DNA from: Clostridium rhizosphaerae
GTDB taxonomy: Bacteria > Bacillota > Clostridia > Clostridiales > Clostridiaceae
Direction of reading: 5' to 3'
NCBI RefSeq assembly: GCF_016765585.1
Contig: NZ_JAESWC010000012.1
Span: 46,596 to 110,595, forward strand
DNA length: 64,000 bases
The notes beneath the pieces were generated by a model. That model was not told the origin of the DNA. It worked only from the letters and a program-made list of their open reading frames with translations, and did not search any database. The first letter of the stretch is position 1; every line of letters starts with the position of its first letter. The position numbers were made by a program, and so were the translations under genes. Below, piece after piece: positions 18,806 to 26,591 of this stretch.

Positions 18806-18871
18806 TAAAATGCAATATTTAATTTATTTATATTATTGTAATGAAAGATTTATGTTTTGTCAATGGAAATA

Positions 18872-19516
18872 CTATTTAAATAGGTTATCCTTTCCATAAG
18901 CTCCATGATTAAAATCAAATTTGTCTGAATTAGATCCAGTTCCATTTACATAGTAGAAATTTACGTTTATATTTGCCTGAAGTAAAGAACTTCCCTGTGA
19001 AATATTTAAAGTTTCAATCTCGGCGAGTCTGCTTCCACTTTCTATAGAACTTGTAAAATTTATTATACTGTTATAATCTCCTGTAACTAGTAGCGTCACT
19101 GGCAAATTCATAACACCGGTTTGACTATTTGTATTATTATTTTGCCCATTACTCTGCTGGGTAGCAGCAGAACTAGCTGGTTGCCCAAAGCTTATATTAT
19201 CAACTTTTACATTGCTCCCATCAGCCATAGCTTTTAAATTATAAGCTACCTCGGGTTCTCTTGCACTCTGTGGCAAAGCCTTAGTAGATTCTTCAAACTT
19301 TTTCCCCATCTCCTGCAGCTGAGTATCAAGCTTCTTATTACTATCGCTAGTTAGCCTCAATTGTTGCAATTGATTGTTATAATCGCTAACAACAGATTTT
19401 GAGTGCATTATTTCGCTGATAGCCGGAGATAGGAATAACTTATAATAAGCATAAAATATAGCTATGGAGAGCATAGCTATAACTAATATCTTCTCTCTTT
19501 TACTTAAACTCTTCAC
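18872..19516 (-). CDS. pilO: Type IV pilus assembly protein PilO
   Basis: A 214-residue bitopic membrane protein of the pilus alignment complex. It has a short cytoplasmic start (SLSKREKILVIAMLSIAIFY), one transmembrane helix at about residues 9-28, a coiled-coil segment (about 45-85) and a ferredoxin-like beta domain (MNLPVTLLVTGDYNSIINFT). Between these is a Ser/Gln/Asn-rich linker (about 108-132). The start is a GTG after AGGGGGTAAATCG. It is the last gene of the pilus operon, after pilN, and PilO is expected to form heterodimers with PilN. No PilP or PilQ follows, as expected without an outer membrane. Confidence 0.85.
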   Translation of the reverse strand: MKSLSKREKILVIAMLSIAIFYAYYKLFLSPAISEIMHSKSVVSDYNNQLQQLRLTSDSNKKLDTQLQEMGKKFEESTKALPQSAREPEVAYNLKAMADGSNVKVDNISFGQPASSAATQQSNGQNNNTNSQTGVMNLPVTLLVTGDYNSIINFTSSIESGSRLAEIETLNISQGSSLLQANINVNFYYVNGTGSNSDKFDFNHGAYGKDNLFK

Positions 19517-19549
19517 CGATTTACCCCCTAGATTAGATACCCTTAAGTT

Positions 19550-20080
19550 TTAATAACTTATATTTATAGTGAAACTATACTTAGAACTGGAGTTGCCAGC
19601 TGAATTATTTATATTAACTATATTGGAGTTTTTTAAACTTTGGGTTCCTTTTAAATTTGCCGCGAATTCAGCTATTGAATTAAAATTGGCTGTGACTCCA
19701 TTTATTGTAATAACGTTTTTTGTAAAGTTCAAATTCGTTAAAACAACATCTTTAGGCATAAAGCTCTGAAGTTCCTTTATCCTATCACTTACTAAAACTC
19801 TTTGCTTTGAAAGACTGACGATTTTTTTATCGTAATCATTTATTTGACTGATTTCACTATTAACCTTTTTATTATCCTGTATAACTTTTGAACTTAAACT
19901 TATTTGCTGGCTTAAGTTCATCTCCTTATTTTTAAGTCTGTTGCTTTCAAGCTTAGGTATATAAACACATATAAATAATAAACAAATCAATATTACAGCC
20001 AGAGAAACATAGTTTTTTATTCTTAATTTTTTTTCTCTTTCAGCTTTAATAGTATAAGGAATTAAATTAAGTTCTCTCAT
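19550..20080 (-). CDS. pilN: Type IV pilus assembly protein PilN
   Basis: A 176-residue inner-membrane protein. The first residues, MRELNLIPY, are the conserved PilN cytoplasmic peptide (family consensus NLLPY) that binds PilM. One transmembrane helix follows (about 24-44), then a coiled coil (about 45-105) and a C-terminal beta domain beginning DVVLTNLNF. The start has GAAAGGAG upstream and lies 2 bases after the pilM stop, which indicates tight co-translation. With PilM and PilO it forms the platform that links the cytoplasmic motor to the pilus. Confidence 0.87.
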   Translation of the reverse strand: MRELNLIPYTIKAEREKKLRIKNYVSLAVILICLLFICVYIPKLESNRLKNKEMNLSQQISLSSKVIQDNKKVNSEISQINDYDKKIVSLSKQRVLVSDRIKELQSFMPKDVVLTNLNFTKNVITINGVTANFNSIAEFAANLKGTQSLKNSNIVNINNSAGNSSSKYSFTINISY

Positions 20081-20082
20081 AC

Positions 20083-21126
20083 CTACTCCTTTCTAAGCAA
20101 AAGCCCACAGGTGTTTATATAAGACGTCAATTCACAGTCACTCGGCAGCTTTACCTTTAGGTTTATTTTTTGAGGAGAATCTGGTATTTCTACATTAGTT
20201 TGAAAATATTCCTCAATATATTTGTCTAGCCCTTTAAACTTGGGGCCAAGATCAGTTATATATATCTTATCTAACTTTTTTGTAACTTTTCCAGTAGTAT
20301 AAAATTGAATAATCTTGCTAAACGAAGATAATACATTATCAAATAAAGTTTTGATTCTATTTTCAATTTCATTATCTTCATTAATATTAGAAAAGCTAAA
20401 ATCGTTCAATATGAAGTCAAAAGCTTCATTGTTATCTAAATCAATTCTTTTAGTTACCTCTCTTAGTACATTATCTATACCGAAAGGTACCTCTCTTTCC
20501 ATGAAAAGTTTTCCTTTATCCAGTATTATAATACTGCTGTTCTTATTTCCGATGTCAATAATTCCTATGCTATCTATAGATTTATCTGCAGTAGAAATAT
20601 TCTTAAATACGCGAGCGGCACAGTTTGCAGAAATATCTATGGATTTTAAATTTAGATTAAGTCTTTCACAAAGTTCAAGATGAATATCAACTTTTTCCTT
20701 AGGAACCGCTGCTGTCAATACCTTATACATCTTCTTATCTTCGTCTATTATCTTTCCTAATACTTCAAAATCAATATAATGATTTTTCCCTTCATCAGGG
20801 AGGTATTGATTTACCTCCCACTCAATAGCATCCTTAATATTTTTCTCATCCATAATCGGTACATCAATATGTCTTACAACAATATCCTGTCCATGGATGG
20901 CAAAGGATACATTCTTTGTTTTAATTTTTCTTTCCATTAAGAAGTTATCAAGCACTTCATATACAGCATCTAGATTAATTATTTTATCATCTAATACGCT
21001 ATTTTCCGGAACCTTTATATTATGAAACTGACTTATCTTCTTTTTATTTCCAATAAGAATTTTTATATAATTGTTACCTATATAAATAGCGATAGTTTCG
21101 CTATTTATAATATTGTCCATAAACAA
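20083..21126 (-). CDS. pilM: Type IV pilus assembly protein PilM
   Basis: A 347-residue cytoplasmic actin/FtsA-like ATPase-fold protein. The N-terminal phosphate loop region reads IYIGNNYIKILIGN, the second nucleotide-binding segment GIIDIGNKNSSIIILDKG. It also has the family's EVNQYLP region that contacts PilN. The preferred start is the TTG at 21126, six bases after GAGGTG; an ATG two codons later is possible but spaced less well. It precedes pilN and pilO in the classical order. Confidence 0.88.
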   Translation of the reverse strand: MFMDNIINSETIAIYIGNNYIKILIGNKKKISQFHNIKVPENSVLDDKIINLDAVYEVLDNFLMERKIKTKNVSFAIHGQDIVVRHIDVPIMDEKNIKDAIEWEVNQYLPDEGKNHYIDFEVLGKIIDEDKKMYKVLTAAVPKEKVDIHLELCERLNLNLKSIDISANCAARVFKNISTADKSIDSIGIIDIGNKNSSIIILDKGKLFMEREVPFGIDNVLREVTKRIDLDNNEAFDFILNDFSFSNINEDNEIENRIKTLFDNVLSSFSKIIQFYTTGKVTKKLDKIYITDLGPKFKGLDKYIEEYFQTNVEIPDSPQKINLKVKLPSDCELTSYINTCGLLLRKE

Positions 21127-21164
21127 TTTAACACCTCATTAATCTTTAGTTATGATCTATAATG

Positions 21165-22859
21165 CTATTTCCAGTTTATACTCGACTGAATATTATTAGT
21201 TATAATTGCTCTAATTACTGGGTCATTACCAACGCTTGGCAGGCTAGAATTGCCTCTAGCATAGCTTACTGTATTTGAACCAATAATATTTAATGTATTT
21301 GCTATAAAACAAATATCAATATCCTTCATTTTATTTTTATTCTGATAGGAACCTAAAATGCAATTATTCAAATTTATGGTTCCCTGCCCATATCCTCCGG
21401 TACTGTAGATTACCAACTGATCTAAATACTTACTGGAAAATTGCGAAGTAATATTCTTCAAAGTAATATTACCATTAACCAAAATAACCCTCGGATAAGT
21501 ATTATTATTCATCAAACCTTGCATAAAGGCATTATTTAGACTAGGATCAATTACTAAATCAGAATTAGATTTATAATAATATCTCCCTGAGTATAAAATC
21601 CACATTCCAAAAGTTCCTGAATTATTAAGCTGAGGAACTACATTACTGGTGGATGTACCGATAGTGAAAAAATTATCTGATGTTACTTTTACTCCGTGAG
21701 TATTATTCCCCTTTGAAAAAGTATAGTTATTGCTAAAACCTGTTCCATTCTGTATAGGATTCAAGAGTAAAAAGTTCTCATCACCAGACAAAATATTTCC
21801 ATTTCCCGGCTTCACACTAAAGTTTAATGAATCATTAGCCGTATTAGTAGTAACGCTTCCTACCATAAACTTTCTCATAGTAGTAAATAAGCCCGAGTTA
21901 ATAGTTGCGGACTGATCTATTATATTAACAGTTACCTTAGCACTGCCAACACCTCCGCGGCCGTCGCTGATTTCGTAAGTAAATACATCTGTGCCAATAC
22001 TTGTAGCCTTATATACTATATCATTTCCAAAAGAAACTATATTTCCATTTTTCGGCGAGGTTAAAATTCTTGATACTATAATATTATCATTATCATCATC
22101 GCTATCATTAGCTAAAACATTAATGCTTGTTGTTGAGTTAAGATTAACTGTTTTACTGTCCTCCTCACCAATTGGGGGAGTGTTTACGGAAGTAACTTTA
22201 ACATTAACTACGCCAACACTTTCCCCTCCATAACCATCACTAATTGTATAGGTAAAGGTATCATCTCCTGCTGATGTTGCCTTATAAATTAAATCGCTTC
22301 CATCAGGATTAATTGATACATTTCCTTTAGAAGCCGCTGTTACATTTGTTATGCTAAGAATATCGCCATCTTCATCAATATCATTAGCTAAAACATTTAT
22401 ATGAATTTCATTATTTATAGATACTGTAATACTATCTGGCTTACCATCTGGATTAGCTACAGGTTTATTATTTTTAGCCACAACTTTAGTTAGTTTCTTC
22501 TGATATTTGTTATCACTGGTATGTGCATAAGAATATATGGTAATATTATCACTGTCGCTAGTATCAAAGCTTACAGAACAGCTTATATTATTATCAAAGG
22601 TTAAGCTTATTTCAGGAATGCTGCTAGCAGTATTTCCAACCAAATAACCGCTTAAGTGCTTCATATTAGACTTCATACCAAGCTGAGACATACCTTTTTC
22701 TATACCTGATTGCGCTGCAAGATTTACTTTATCCATGTAATCAAAAGCAAAAGCTGTTTTAAAGGTACTTGAGGATGAAGTTGCTATTGAAACAGAAAGT
22801 ATTAACAGCAATGATATAACTGCAACCATAAGAACCAGGGCCGACCCCTTCTTTTTCAT
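21165..22859 (-). CDS. PilX-like minor pilin with two cadherin/Ig-like domains
   Basis: A 564-residue surface protein. The N-terminus (MKKKGSALVLMVAVISLLLI) resembles PilX/GspK-type minor pilins: a basic leader, then a hydrophobic helix with Ala-Leu-Val after Gly-Ser. Residues about 140-310 hold two tandem repeats of roughly 87 residues with the pattern INVLAND.D.D.D..I and YKATS.G.D.FTY.ISDG.GG, which is the cadherin-like/Ig-like (Big_9, tandem-95) type and is likely to bind calcium. The final 250 residues are Asn/Ser-rich and unassigned. The start at 22859 follows GGGGGGTAATTTT, four bases after the upstream gene; a longer frame would overlap that gene. It probably caps the pilus as an adhesin. 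Confidence 0.75.
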   Translation of the reverse strand: MKKKGSALVLMVAVISLLLILSVSIATSSSSTFKTAFAFDYMDKVNLAAQSGIEKGMSQLGMKSNMKHLSGYLVGNTASSIPEISLTFDNNISCSVSFDTSDSDNITIYSYAHTSDNKYQKKLTKVVAKNNKPVANPDGKPDSITVSINNEIHINVLANDIDEDGDILSITNVTAASKGNVSINPDGSDLIYKATSAGDDTFTYTISDGYGGESVGVVNVKVTSVNTPPIGEEDSKTVNLNSTTSINVLANDSDDDNDNIIVSRILTSPKNGNIVSFGNDIVYKATSIGTDVFTYEISDGRGGVGSAKVTVNIIDQSATINSGLFTTMRKFMVGSVTTNTANDSLNFSVKPGNGNILSGDENFLLLNPIQNGTGFSNNYTFSKGNNTHGVKVTSDNFFTIGTSTSNVVPQLNNSGTFGMWILYSGRYYYKSNSDLVIDPSLNNAFMQGLMNNNTYPRVILVNGNITLKNITSQFSSKYLDQLVIYSTGGYGQGTINLNNCILGSYQNKNKMKDIDICFIANTLNIIGSNTVSYARGNSSLPSVGNDPVIRAIITNNIQSSINWK

Positions 22860-22863
22860 AAAA

Positions 22864-23388
22864 TTACCCCCCATTATTAATAGAGCTATAAGTTGTATAG
22901 CTTTCAGAAAAACTTCCATATTTAACTGAAAATTTTATAGAATATGTATGTTGAGTAGCTATCGGCATATTAACAGTCGTATTATTGTAGTCAATAAAAG
23001 TAGTTATTAATTCATCCGTGCCAGAAGTATAAACTCTGTGAAGTTCGCTGCTATTTTCGATAACATATAAATAAGGCTCAGCAGAATTATCAGCCGGATT
23101 AACATACAAAAGTGATTTTGTTAAATTAGGGATATTAGAAAAGGTCTTATCATCAATAGTAATATTACTTGCATTACTTGAAACTATACTTACGCTTTGC
23201 GCATCGTTTATACTTTTACTTACTGCATTAACAGCTTTTCTCGCAGAATTTTGTATTTGAATTTGAGAATACCCAGTATTATAAATTCTTTGACTGCTGC
23301 TGTATATTGAGTATATTATAACAAACACAATTCCCATTATTGCAATTACAGCTAAAAGCTCTATTAAAGTAAAGCCTTTTTTTCTCAA
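22864..23388 (-). CDS. Minor pilin, PilW-like
   Basis: A 174-residue prepilin. The type III signal is MRKKGFTLIELLAVIAIMGI: cleavage is expected between Gly and Phe, with Glu at mature position 5. A hydrophobic helix of about 20 residues is followed by a globular Asn/Ser-rich domain. The start is a TTG, six bases after GAGGTGATG. It lies between two other pilin-like genes with gaps of 4 bases, so it is co-translated with them. It is expected to form part of the priming or tip complex of the pilus. The PilW label is by position and length, not by a specific motif. Confidence 0.82.
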   Translation of the reverse strand: MRKKGFTLIELLAVIAIMGIVFVIIYSIYSSSQRIYNTGYSQIQIQNSARKAVNAVSKSINDAQSVSIVSSNASNITIDDKTFSNIPNLTKSLLYVNPADNSAEPYLYVIENSSELHRVYTSGTDELITTFIDYNNTTVNMPIATQHTYSIKFSVKYGSFSESYTTYSSINNGG

Positions 23389-23392
23389 ATCA

Positions 23393-23971
23393 TCACCTCA
23401 TATAAATCTCTCTTGTACTTCCGCTATCTTGTCCAAATTGCAAGTCCCAAATCCTAACCTTTAAGTAAAGATTGTCTCCACTGTTTTTTAACATAACATA
23501 TCCGCCGTATTTTTTTTTAGTTGTATTATTTGCTATACACTTGTTGTATAAATTTGCATCAGTACTGCCAGCATTATAATCTTCTGAAGATACTAAGCTA
23601 TTTATAGCAGGACCGGAATTATACCACCCTATAAAATTATTTGGGTTTGCTGTATCAGAAAAGGTGTTGCTTACGGATGCAACTCCATTTTTTAGAAAAT
23701 ATAAAGAAAAATTATTATAATCTTGATTGAAATAAACAAAACAAGACGACCCATTTACAAGATCTGTACCCATGCTCTTCAGCTTATTTATATCGCTGCC
23801 CGTAAGCACCTCAACCATTCCCTGTGCATAATACATGGTTTGAAGCTTAACATCTGACTTTTTCCAAGTTCGTGTTGCTGTCATAAGACCTACTGATATA
23901 CTTACTATAGCTATTGAAAATATAGCAATTGCCGCTATGATTTCTATTAAAGTGAAACCTTTTTTACTCAT
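23393..23971 (-). CDS. Minor pilin, PilV-like
   Basis: A 192-residue prepilin beginning MSKKGFTLIEIIAAIAIFSI, with the same cleavage signal and Glu5. The globular part contains YYAQGMVEVLTG, resembling the segment in PilV/GspI-type minor pilins, and ends VRIWDLQFGQDSGSTREIYM. The start follows AAAGGTGATTTA. It is directly downstream of the prepilin peptidase gene. It probably belongs to the minor-pilin initiation complex with the next two genes. Assignment within the minor pilins is tentative. Confidence 0.82.
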   Translation of the reverse strand: MSKKGFTLIEIIAAIAIFSIAIVSISVGLMTATRTWKKSDVKLQTMYYAQGMVEVLTGSDINKLKSMGTDLVNGSSCFVYFNQDYNNFSLYFLKNGVASVSNTFSDTANPNNFIGWYNSGPAINSLVSSEDYNAGSTDANLYNKCIANNTTKKKYGGYVMLKNSGDNLYLKVRIWDLQFGQDSGSTREIYMR

Positions 23972-23984
23972 TAAATCACCTTTA

Positions 23985-24743
23985 TTAAAACAACCCTATA
24001 TACCATGCAATAATCTTTTCTCCAAATAGAATTGTAAAGATTCCTGCTGCTGAAATAAATGGTCCAAAGGGTATGTAATCTTTTCTTGATTTCTTTTTTA
24101 ATAAAACTAATAAAACTCCAATAAATCCTCCAAATACAAAGGCGAAAAATAACATCAATATAGTTAACTTAAATCCAAGGAACAACCCTGTGAGCAGGCA
24201 TATTTCAGCATCACCCCAGCCCATTCCTTTAGTTAGCAGTATAATTAAGGATATTAATCCTCCCCCTAAGAGGCCTCCATAAGCATAATATAGCATATCG
24301 CTTTTAAAATAGTATCCAATAAAATAACCTGTAATTATTAATATAATTCCGATAATTATGCCTGGCAGTGTGGTTTTTAGATATACATCTGTAGTATCTA
24401 AATCAATCATACCTATAACAATTAAAAAGCATACTAAAACAGCATACTTAAAAAAACTAAAACTTAGTCCATACTCTATATTAAGTGCTAAAAAAATAAC
24501 ACCTGTTGTCAACTCTATAAGTGGATATCTAACTGAAATTTTTTCTCCACAATATCTGCATTTTCCTTTTAAAAAAATATAGCTTATAACTGGTACTAAA
24601 TCGTACCACTTTATTCTGTTTTTACAATTAGTACAATGTGATGGTGGAAAGGATATTGATTCATTTCGTGGGATTCTGTAGATACATACGTTTAGGAAAC
24701 TACCGATTAAAAGGCCGTATATTAAAACTAAAAAAGTTTGCAT
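23985..24743 (-). CDS. pilD: Prepilin peptidase / N-methyltransferase
   Basis: A 252-residue integral membrane aspartic protease that cleaves prepilin leaders and methylates the new N-terminus. The N-terminal cytoplasmic domain has the two CxxC pairs (CTNCKNRIKWYD and KCRYCGEKIS) typical of the bifunctional enzymes. The protease Asp residues are in MIDLDTTDVY and GMGWGDAEI, the second being the conserved GxGD motif. About eight hydrophobic segments are present. The start follows TTGGAGGAACA. It lies after the major pilin gene with a 28-bp perfect palindrome between them. Confidence 0.93.
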   Translation of the reverse strand: MQTFLVLIYGLLIGSFLNVCIYRIPRNESISFPPSHCTNCKNRIKWYDLVPVISYIFLKGKCRYCGEKISVRYPLIELTTGVIFLALNIEYGLSFSFFKYAVLVCFLIVIGMIDLDTTDVYLKTTLPGIIIGIILIITGYFIGYYFKSDMLYYAYGGLLGGGLISLIILLTKGMGWGDAEICLLTGLFLGFKLTILMLFFAFVFGGFIGVLLVLLKKKSRKDYIPFGPFISAAGIFTILFGEKIIAWYIGLF

Positions 24744-24765
24744 TGTTCCTCCAAAAAGAATAATG

Positions 24766-24793
24766 ATTCTTGAGGAGATATCTCCTCAAGAAT
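24766..24793. repeat. 28-bp perfect palindrome between pilA and pilD
   Basis: Positions 24766-24793 are a perfect inverted repeat (ATTCTTGAGGAGAT and its complement). On the minus strand it is followed by CATTATTCTTTTT. It lies 20 bases after the pilin stop codon, so it may act as a leaky terminator or as a 3' stabilising hairpin that lets the pilin be made in excess over downstream proteins. Confidence 0.75.
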
Positions 24794-24812
24794 AGAAATT
24801 TATTATATGAAA

Positions 24813-25253
24813 TTATTGTCCCAATAAAGTCTTTAAAGCTCCATAAGTAGTGCTAGTTCCTATTTCTGCTCCATCAGTTGTTACAGTTGCAGAACCTGAA
24901 TGATCGCCTGACGCTTTATTAGTTACAGATGTAACTGTAGCTTCTAAATCAGTTACAGCCTGTGAAGCATTAGTTGTGTCTAGTGTATGTGTTGCAGTAG
25001 CATCATAAGTTCCAGCTTTAATTTGAGCTAAAGTCGTAGTATCAGTTATTTGAGCACCTACAGCTTGTGCATTATAAACCGCTATAGCATTAATAATAGA
25101 ACTTGCATCTGTCTTTTTAGCAGCAGTCTTTGCACTTGATGTGTAAGAAGTAACCTTTGGTACAACAACAGCAGCCAAAATTCCTAATATAGCAATAACA
25201 GCAATCAATTCAACTAATGTAAAACCTTTTTTCTTCTTTGCGTTCTTATTCAT
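24813..25253 (-). CDS. pilA: Major type IV pilin
   Basis: A 146-residue prepilin, MNKNAKKKKGFTLVELIAVI, with cleavage expected before Phe and Glu5 conserved. The hydrophobic spine runs to ILAAVVVPKVTSY, followed by a Thr/Ala/Ser-rich globular domain without cysteine. The start is set at 25253 (GGGGGAGAAAGAA upstream), giving a normal short leader. A second in-frame ATG at 25304 has an even better AAAGGAGGGG box and would add 17 residues. Position after pilC and the downstream palindrome fit an abundant structural subunit. Confidence 0.85.
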   Translation of the reverse strand: MNKNAKKKKGFTLVELIAVIAILGILAAVVVPKVTSYTSSAKTAAKKTDASSIINAIAVYNAQAVGAQITDTTTLAQIKAGTYDATATHTLDTTNASQAVTDLEATVTSVTNKASGDHSGSATVTTDGAEIGTSTTYGALKTLLGQ

Positions 25254-25367
25254 TTCTTTCTCCCCCTTTTCATTTATAGTAATATTATTAAAATTGTTTG
25301 TCATAAAATTCCCCTCCTTTAAGATATAAGATTATATTTTAATTTTTATAAAATAAAAATTACTAAG

Positions 25368-26576
25368 TTAGCTTCCCATAGCACTGTACATGCTGAATAT
25401 AGGAAGTATGATTGAAAGAACTATAAATCCAACAACTACTGCCAGGACTATAATGATTAACGGTTCTATTAAAGTTGCAAGCTGAGCTGTAGCCGTATCA
25501 ACCTCATTGTCATAGAATTCTGCTGTTTTTTCCAAAATTGAATCCAAGGTACCTGATTCTTCACCTATTTTAATCATTTGAGTAAGCATCATTGGAAAAA
25601 TATTTCTAACCTCTAGGGTTTCCCCTAGGCTTGTACCTTTTTTTATTTCATCTCTTGATGATCTAAGAGCATCTGCAATAATTCTATTTCCTACAACATT
25701 TGCACAGATTTCTATGCTTTGTATAAGGGATACTCCGCTTGCAATAAGCGTTCCAAAAGTTCTCGCAAATCTTGCTGTTACAATCCTCTTATTTAGCTTG
25801 CCAAATATAAAGATATTTAGCTTCAACCTATCAACAAATTGTATAACTTCATCATTTCTTAGAGCTATTCTAATTAATAGAACTAAGAAGGCCAGAGCTG
25901 CTAATATTACTAGCCCCTGATTTCTTATTGCATTGCTTATACCCATAACTATTCTAGTAGGTAAGGGTAACTCGCCAACGCCTAGACTACTAAGCATACC
26001 TGTAAAAGTAGGAAGTACTTTTACAACCAAAACTATAACAACTATTATGGCAAATACACTTACCACCATAGGATAAGTCATAGCTTGGCTTACCTTCTTG
26101 CTGAACTTATATTCTTTATCATAGTAGTCTGCCATTCTCTCCATTATTCTGTCTAAGGTACCGCTAACTTCTCCTACTTCCACCATATTAACAAGCATAT
26201 CTGGCATTTCTTTGTGCCTTCTGAGTGCCTCCGAAAAGTCTTTTCCCTTTTGTAAATCATTAAAAACTTCATCGAGAATTTTTTTAAGTTTTAAGTTCTC
26301 TGACTGCTCTTTTACAATTTTAATTGCTCTAAGTATACTTATACCTGAAGAAGTTGTAAAAGCAAACTGCCTGCAAAAAATTGCGATGTCTTTAACTGAT
26401 ACTTTTTTGTAATTGCTAAGTTCTATATTAAAAGCTTCTTTATATGGTCTAATATACATCGGATAATAGTTTTTACTTCTTAAATTAGTTATAACAGTAT
26501 TTTCATCAACTGCTTCTAATTTCCCTTTAACCACTGTCCCCTGCATAGTCTTAGCTTCATATTCATATAACGGCAT
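25368..26576 (-). CDS. pilC: Type IV pilus inner-membrane platform protein PilC
   Basis: A 402-residue polytopic membrane protein of the GspF/PilC family, which couples the motor ATPases to pilin extraction. It begins MPLYEYEAKTMQGTVVKGKL, the usual family start. It contains two homologous GspF domains: the first with FCRQFAFTTSSGISILRAIK and the second with FARTFGTLIASGVSLIQSIE. Three transmembrane segments are visible, the last near the C-terminus. The ATG at 26576 follows GAGGTG; the GTG three codons earlier overlaps that box. It starts 15 bases after pilB. Confidence 0.92.
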   Translation of the reverse strand: MPLYEYEAKTMQGTVVKGKLEAVDENTVITNLRSKNYYPMYIRPYKEAFNIELSNYKKVSVKDIAIFCRQFAFTTSSGISILRAIKIVKEQSENLKLKKILDEVFNDLQKGKDFSEALRRHKEMPDMLVNMVEVGEVSGTLDRIMERMADYYDKEYKFSKKVSQAMTYPMVVSVFAIIVVIVLVVKVLPTFTGMLSSLGVGELPLPTRIVMGISNAIRNQGLVILAALAFLVLLIRIALRNDEVIQFVDRLKLNIFIFGKLNKRIVTARFARTFGTLIASGVSLIQSIEICANVVGNRIIADALRSSRDEIKKGTSLGETLEVRNIFPMMLTQMIKIGEESGTLDSILEKTAEFYDNEVDTATAQLATLIEPLIIIVLAVVVGFIVLSIILPIFSMYSAMGS

Positions 26577-26591
26577 TATTAACACCTCATA

